From: Treponema sp.
GTDB lineage: Bacteria; Spirochaetota; Spirochaetia; Treponematales; Breznakiellaceae
Direction of reading: 5' to 3'
Assembly: GCA_031271075.1 (NCBI GenBank)
Contig: JAISWN010000128.1
Span: 1-7,237, forward strand
DNA length: 7,237 nt
Under the pieces are notes generated by a model. It ran no database searches, had not been told where the DNA came from, and saw nothing but the letters and a program-made list of their open reading frames with translations. Below are positions 6,015 to 7,237 of this stretch, piece by piece. Position 1 is the first letter of the stretch; each line of letters opens with the position of its first letter. A program made the position numbers and the translations under genes.

Positions 6015-6865
6015 TACAGGCCCTTGGCCTCCTCCCAGTAGCGGTCCATAAGGGCAAGGTTTTCCTTCTTCATTTCCCGGCCCTGTTCCTTCATGCTTTT
6101 TTCCACATGCCTGAAACGTTTCTCGAATTTGACGTTGGTCCGCTGAAGGGCAACGGAGGGATCGATTTTCAGGAAACGGCAGAGATTCACCACGGAAAAG
6201 AGAAGATCCCCCAGTTCCGCTTCCAGGGCCTCCTCCTGGCCGGGGCCCTCGTCTGTGGAACCGGTGGAAACCGCCGTGGCGGATTCTGCCGCGGTGGTTC
6301 CTGCTATGGCGGAAACCGCCAGGATCTCCTCCGCCTCCGCCAGTTCCTCCCGCACTTTGTTGATTACATCTTCCACCGCGGACCAGTCAAAACCCGCCCT
6401 GGCGGCTTTTTTCTGGAGTTTGCAGGCCCGGTCCAGGGGGGGAAGGCTGCGGGAAACCTCGTCAAGAACCGAGTCTTTCGGCCTGCGGCCTTCCTGTTCC
6501 ACCTTGATCTTCGCCCAGTTCCGGAGGACCTCCGCGCTGTCTTTTACCTTTGTCTCGCCGAACACATGGGGGTGGCGGCGGATAAGCTTTTCCCCGATGC
6601 CTTCCAGGGTCTCCGCCACGGTAAAGAGTCCCTCTTCCTGGTGCATGTAGGAGAGCATGGTTACCAGGAGGTAGAGATCCCCCAATTCTTCCCTGATGTG
6701 GGCGGGATCCTTTTCGTCAATAGCCTCCACACATTCGTAGGTCTCCTCAAGAAGATCCCCCCGGAGGCTTTGGGGGTTCTGCTCCTGATCCCAGGGGCAG
6801 CCGCCGGGGCCCCGGAGGCGGGCGATCACATCGTAAAGGCGCTTAAAGGCTTCGCTTTCAGTCAT
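6014..6865 (-). CDS. mazG: MazG nucleoside triphosphate pyrophosphohydrolase
   Basis: MazG hydrolyses nucleoside triphosphates to monophosphate and pyrophosphate, cleaning the nucleotide pool and, in E. coli, modulating the stringent response. Both tandem MazG domains are present in 283 residues (E. coli MazG is about 263). Domain 1 has LRGPGGCPWDQEQ (17-29), EETYECVEAID (40-50) and EELGDLYLL (59-67). A linker contains RHPHVFGE (97-104), NWAKIK (116-121) and the LPPLDRACKLQKKAARAGFDW block (141-161). Domain 2 has the metal-binding E-E-x-x-E (EELAE, 173-177), ELGDLLFSVVNLCRF (217-231) and the NVKFEKRFRHVE helix (244-255). Between EE at 179-180 and E217, where the family usually has a short charged stretch, lies an insertion of about 30 residues rich in Ala, Ser, Thr and Gly (183-213). 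The metal ligands on both sides are intact, so activity is likely kept. The ATG at 6865 has GAGGAA shortly upstream and follows the UxaA-family stop by 15 bp, suggesting co-transcription. Confidence 0.95.
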   Translation of the reverse strand: MTESEAFKRLYDVIARLRGPGGCPWDQEQNPQSLRGDLLEETYECVEAIDEKDPAHIREELGDLYLLVTMLSYMHQEEGLFTVAETLEGIGEKLIRRHPHVFGETKVKDSAEVLRNWAKIKVEQEGRRPKDSVLDEVSRSLPPLDRACKLQKKAARAGFDWSAVEDVINKVREELAEAEEILAVSAIAGTTAAESATAVSTGSTDEGPGQEEALEAELGDLLFSVVNLCRFLKIDPSVALQRTNVKFEKRFRHVEKSMKEQGREMKKENLALMDRYWEEAKGL

Positions 6866-6880
6866 GGTTCCTCGGCCAAT
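6866..6880 (-). promoter_or_regulatory. Ribosome-binding site of mazG in the 15 bp gap
   Basis: Read on the minus strand the gap is ATTGGCCGAGGAACC, directly before the ATG. GAGGAA ends only 3 nt before the start codon (measured from its G/A core about 5 nt), which is tight but workable. No room exists for a separate terminator, so the two genes probably share one mRNA. Confidence 0.6.
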
Positions 6881-7237
6881 TCAGGTAACAGGGGAGGGAT
6901 CGAAGAGATCGATGTCGTTGTAGAGATGGTACTTCTCCACCCAGGGCTTGTAGCGGCCGCTGGCGGTATCGACGATCATCCGGAAGATCCGTTCCCCCAC
7001 CTGGCCGATACTTTCCTCTCCCGAGGCAATGGTACCGGCATCCACATCAATAAGATCCTGCCACTGTTTTTTTAGATCCGTCCGGGAACTTACCTTGATC
7101 ACCGGAGCCGCCGCGAGCCCGTAGGGGGTTCCCCGGCCGGTCATAAACACCTGGAGGCCGATGCCGCTGGCAAGCTGCAGGGGGCCGCAGACAAAATCGC
7201 TGGCCGGGGTGGCGGCGAAGACGAGGCCCCGCCGGGA
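6881..7237 (-). CDS. UxaA/GarD-family sugar-acid dehydratase, C-terminal part
   Basis: The frame is open through the window edge at 7237, so the N-terminal part lies outside; 118 codons plus a TGA (6883-6881) are visible. An internal GTG at 7150 is not the start, since family sequence ([20 protein letters not shown]) continues upstream of it. The family (altronate, galactarate and related dehydratases or lyases) removes water from sugar acids using an iron-type metal centre in the cytoplasm. Visible landmarks are the conserved glycine block [10 protein letters not shown], then [11 protein letters not shown], the [10 protein letters not shown] segment typical of the D-x-N/D-A-G motif, and an amphipathic [16 protein letters not shown] helix. 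The tail [20 protein letters not shown] ends the protein. The C-terminal fragment does not distinguish altronate, galactarate or another acid as substrate, so no gene symbol is given. It lies 15 bp upstream of mazG in the same direction. Confidence 0.85.
   Translation of the reverse strand, partial: SRRGLVFAATPASDFVCGPLQLASGIGLQVFMTGRGTPYGLAAAPVIKVSSRTDLKKQWQDLIDVDAGTIASGEESIGQVGERIFRMIVDTASGRYKPWVEKYHLYNDIDLFDPSPVT

Noticed and set aside
6107..7075. 322-codon open frame on the plus strand across mazG and the dehydratase
   Set aside because: It spans two recognisable genes on the other strand and their gap, and has a shadow-like composition.

Overview
The window looks like a piece of a spirochaete chromosome, most likely a Treponema of the GC-rich, insect-gut type. 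This rests on three things: a GC-rich core of housekeeping genes; an arginyl-tRNA synthetase with an MKSREG signature (a variant I associate with Bacteroidetes and spirochaetes); and, beside it, a 571-residue protein of unknown function that resembles a spirochaete-restricted family from memory. I could run no database search, so the assignment is inference.

Layout, left to right. (1) Bases 1-2144, plus strand, clearly richer in A+T than the rest: the C-terminal half of a GtrA-type flippase, cut by the window edge, overlaps by 4 bp a 640-residue polytopic membrane protein of GtrII type. Together they look like the tail of a cell-surface glycan modification operon: GtrA is proposed to move a lipid-linked sugar across the membrane and the GtrII-type enzyme to transfer it to a surface polymer. 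(2) Bases 2145-2326: an intergenic region with a C8 run, three tandem T4-5/C4-6 polypyrimidine units and a strong sigma70-type promoter. The promoter predicts a nearly leaderless mRNA for the next gene. The minus strand here carries a short reading frame with a possible decayed gene end. (3) Bases 2327-4042: the unknown 571-residue, mostly helical protein. (4) Bases 4137-5975: argS, complete and with all its signature motifs. (5) Minus strand, 6881-7237 and 6014-6865: the C-terminal third of a UxaA-family sugar-acid dehydratase, followed 15 bp later by mazG, a nucleotide pyrophosphohydrolase with an unusual Ala/Ser/Thr-rich insertion inside its second domain. argS and mazG converge with 37-38 bp between their stop codons.

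No tRNA, rRNA, CRISPR array, insertion sequence or phage gene was seen. There is no clear new multi-gene system. The most interesting points are the leaderless promoter with its abutting polypyrimidine repeats, the MazG insertion, the composition change after the glycan genes, and the unassigned 571-residue protein.
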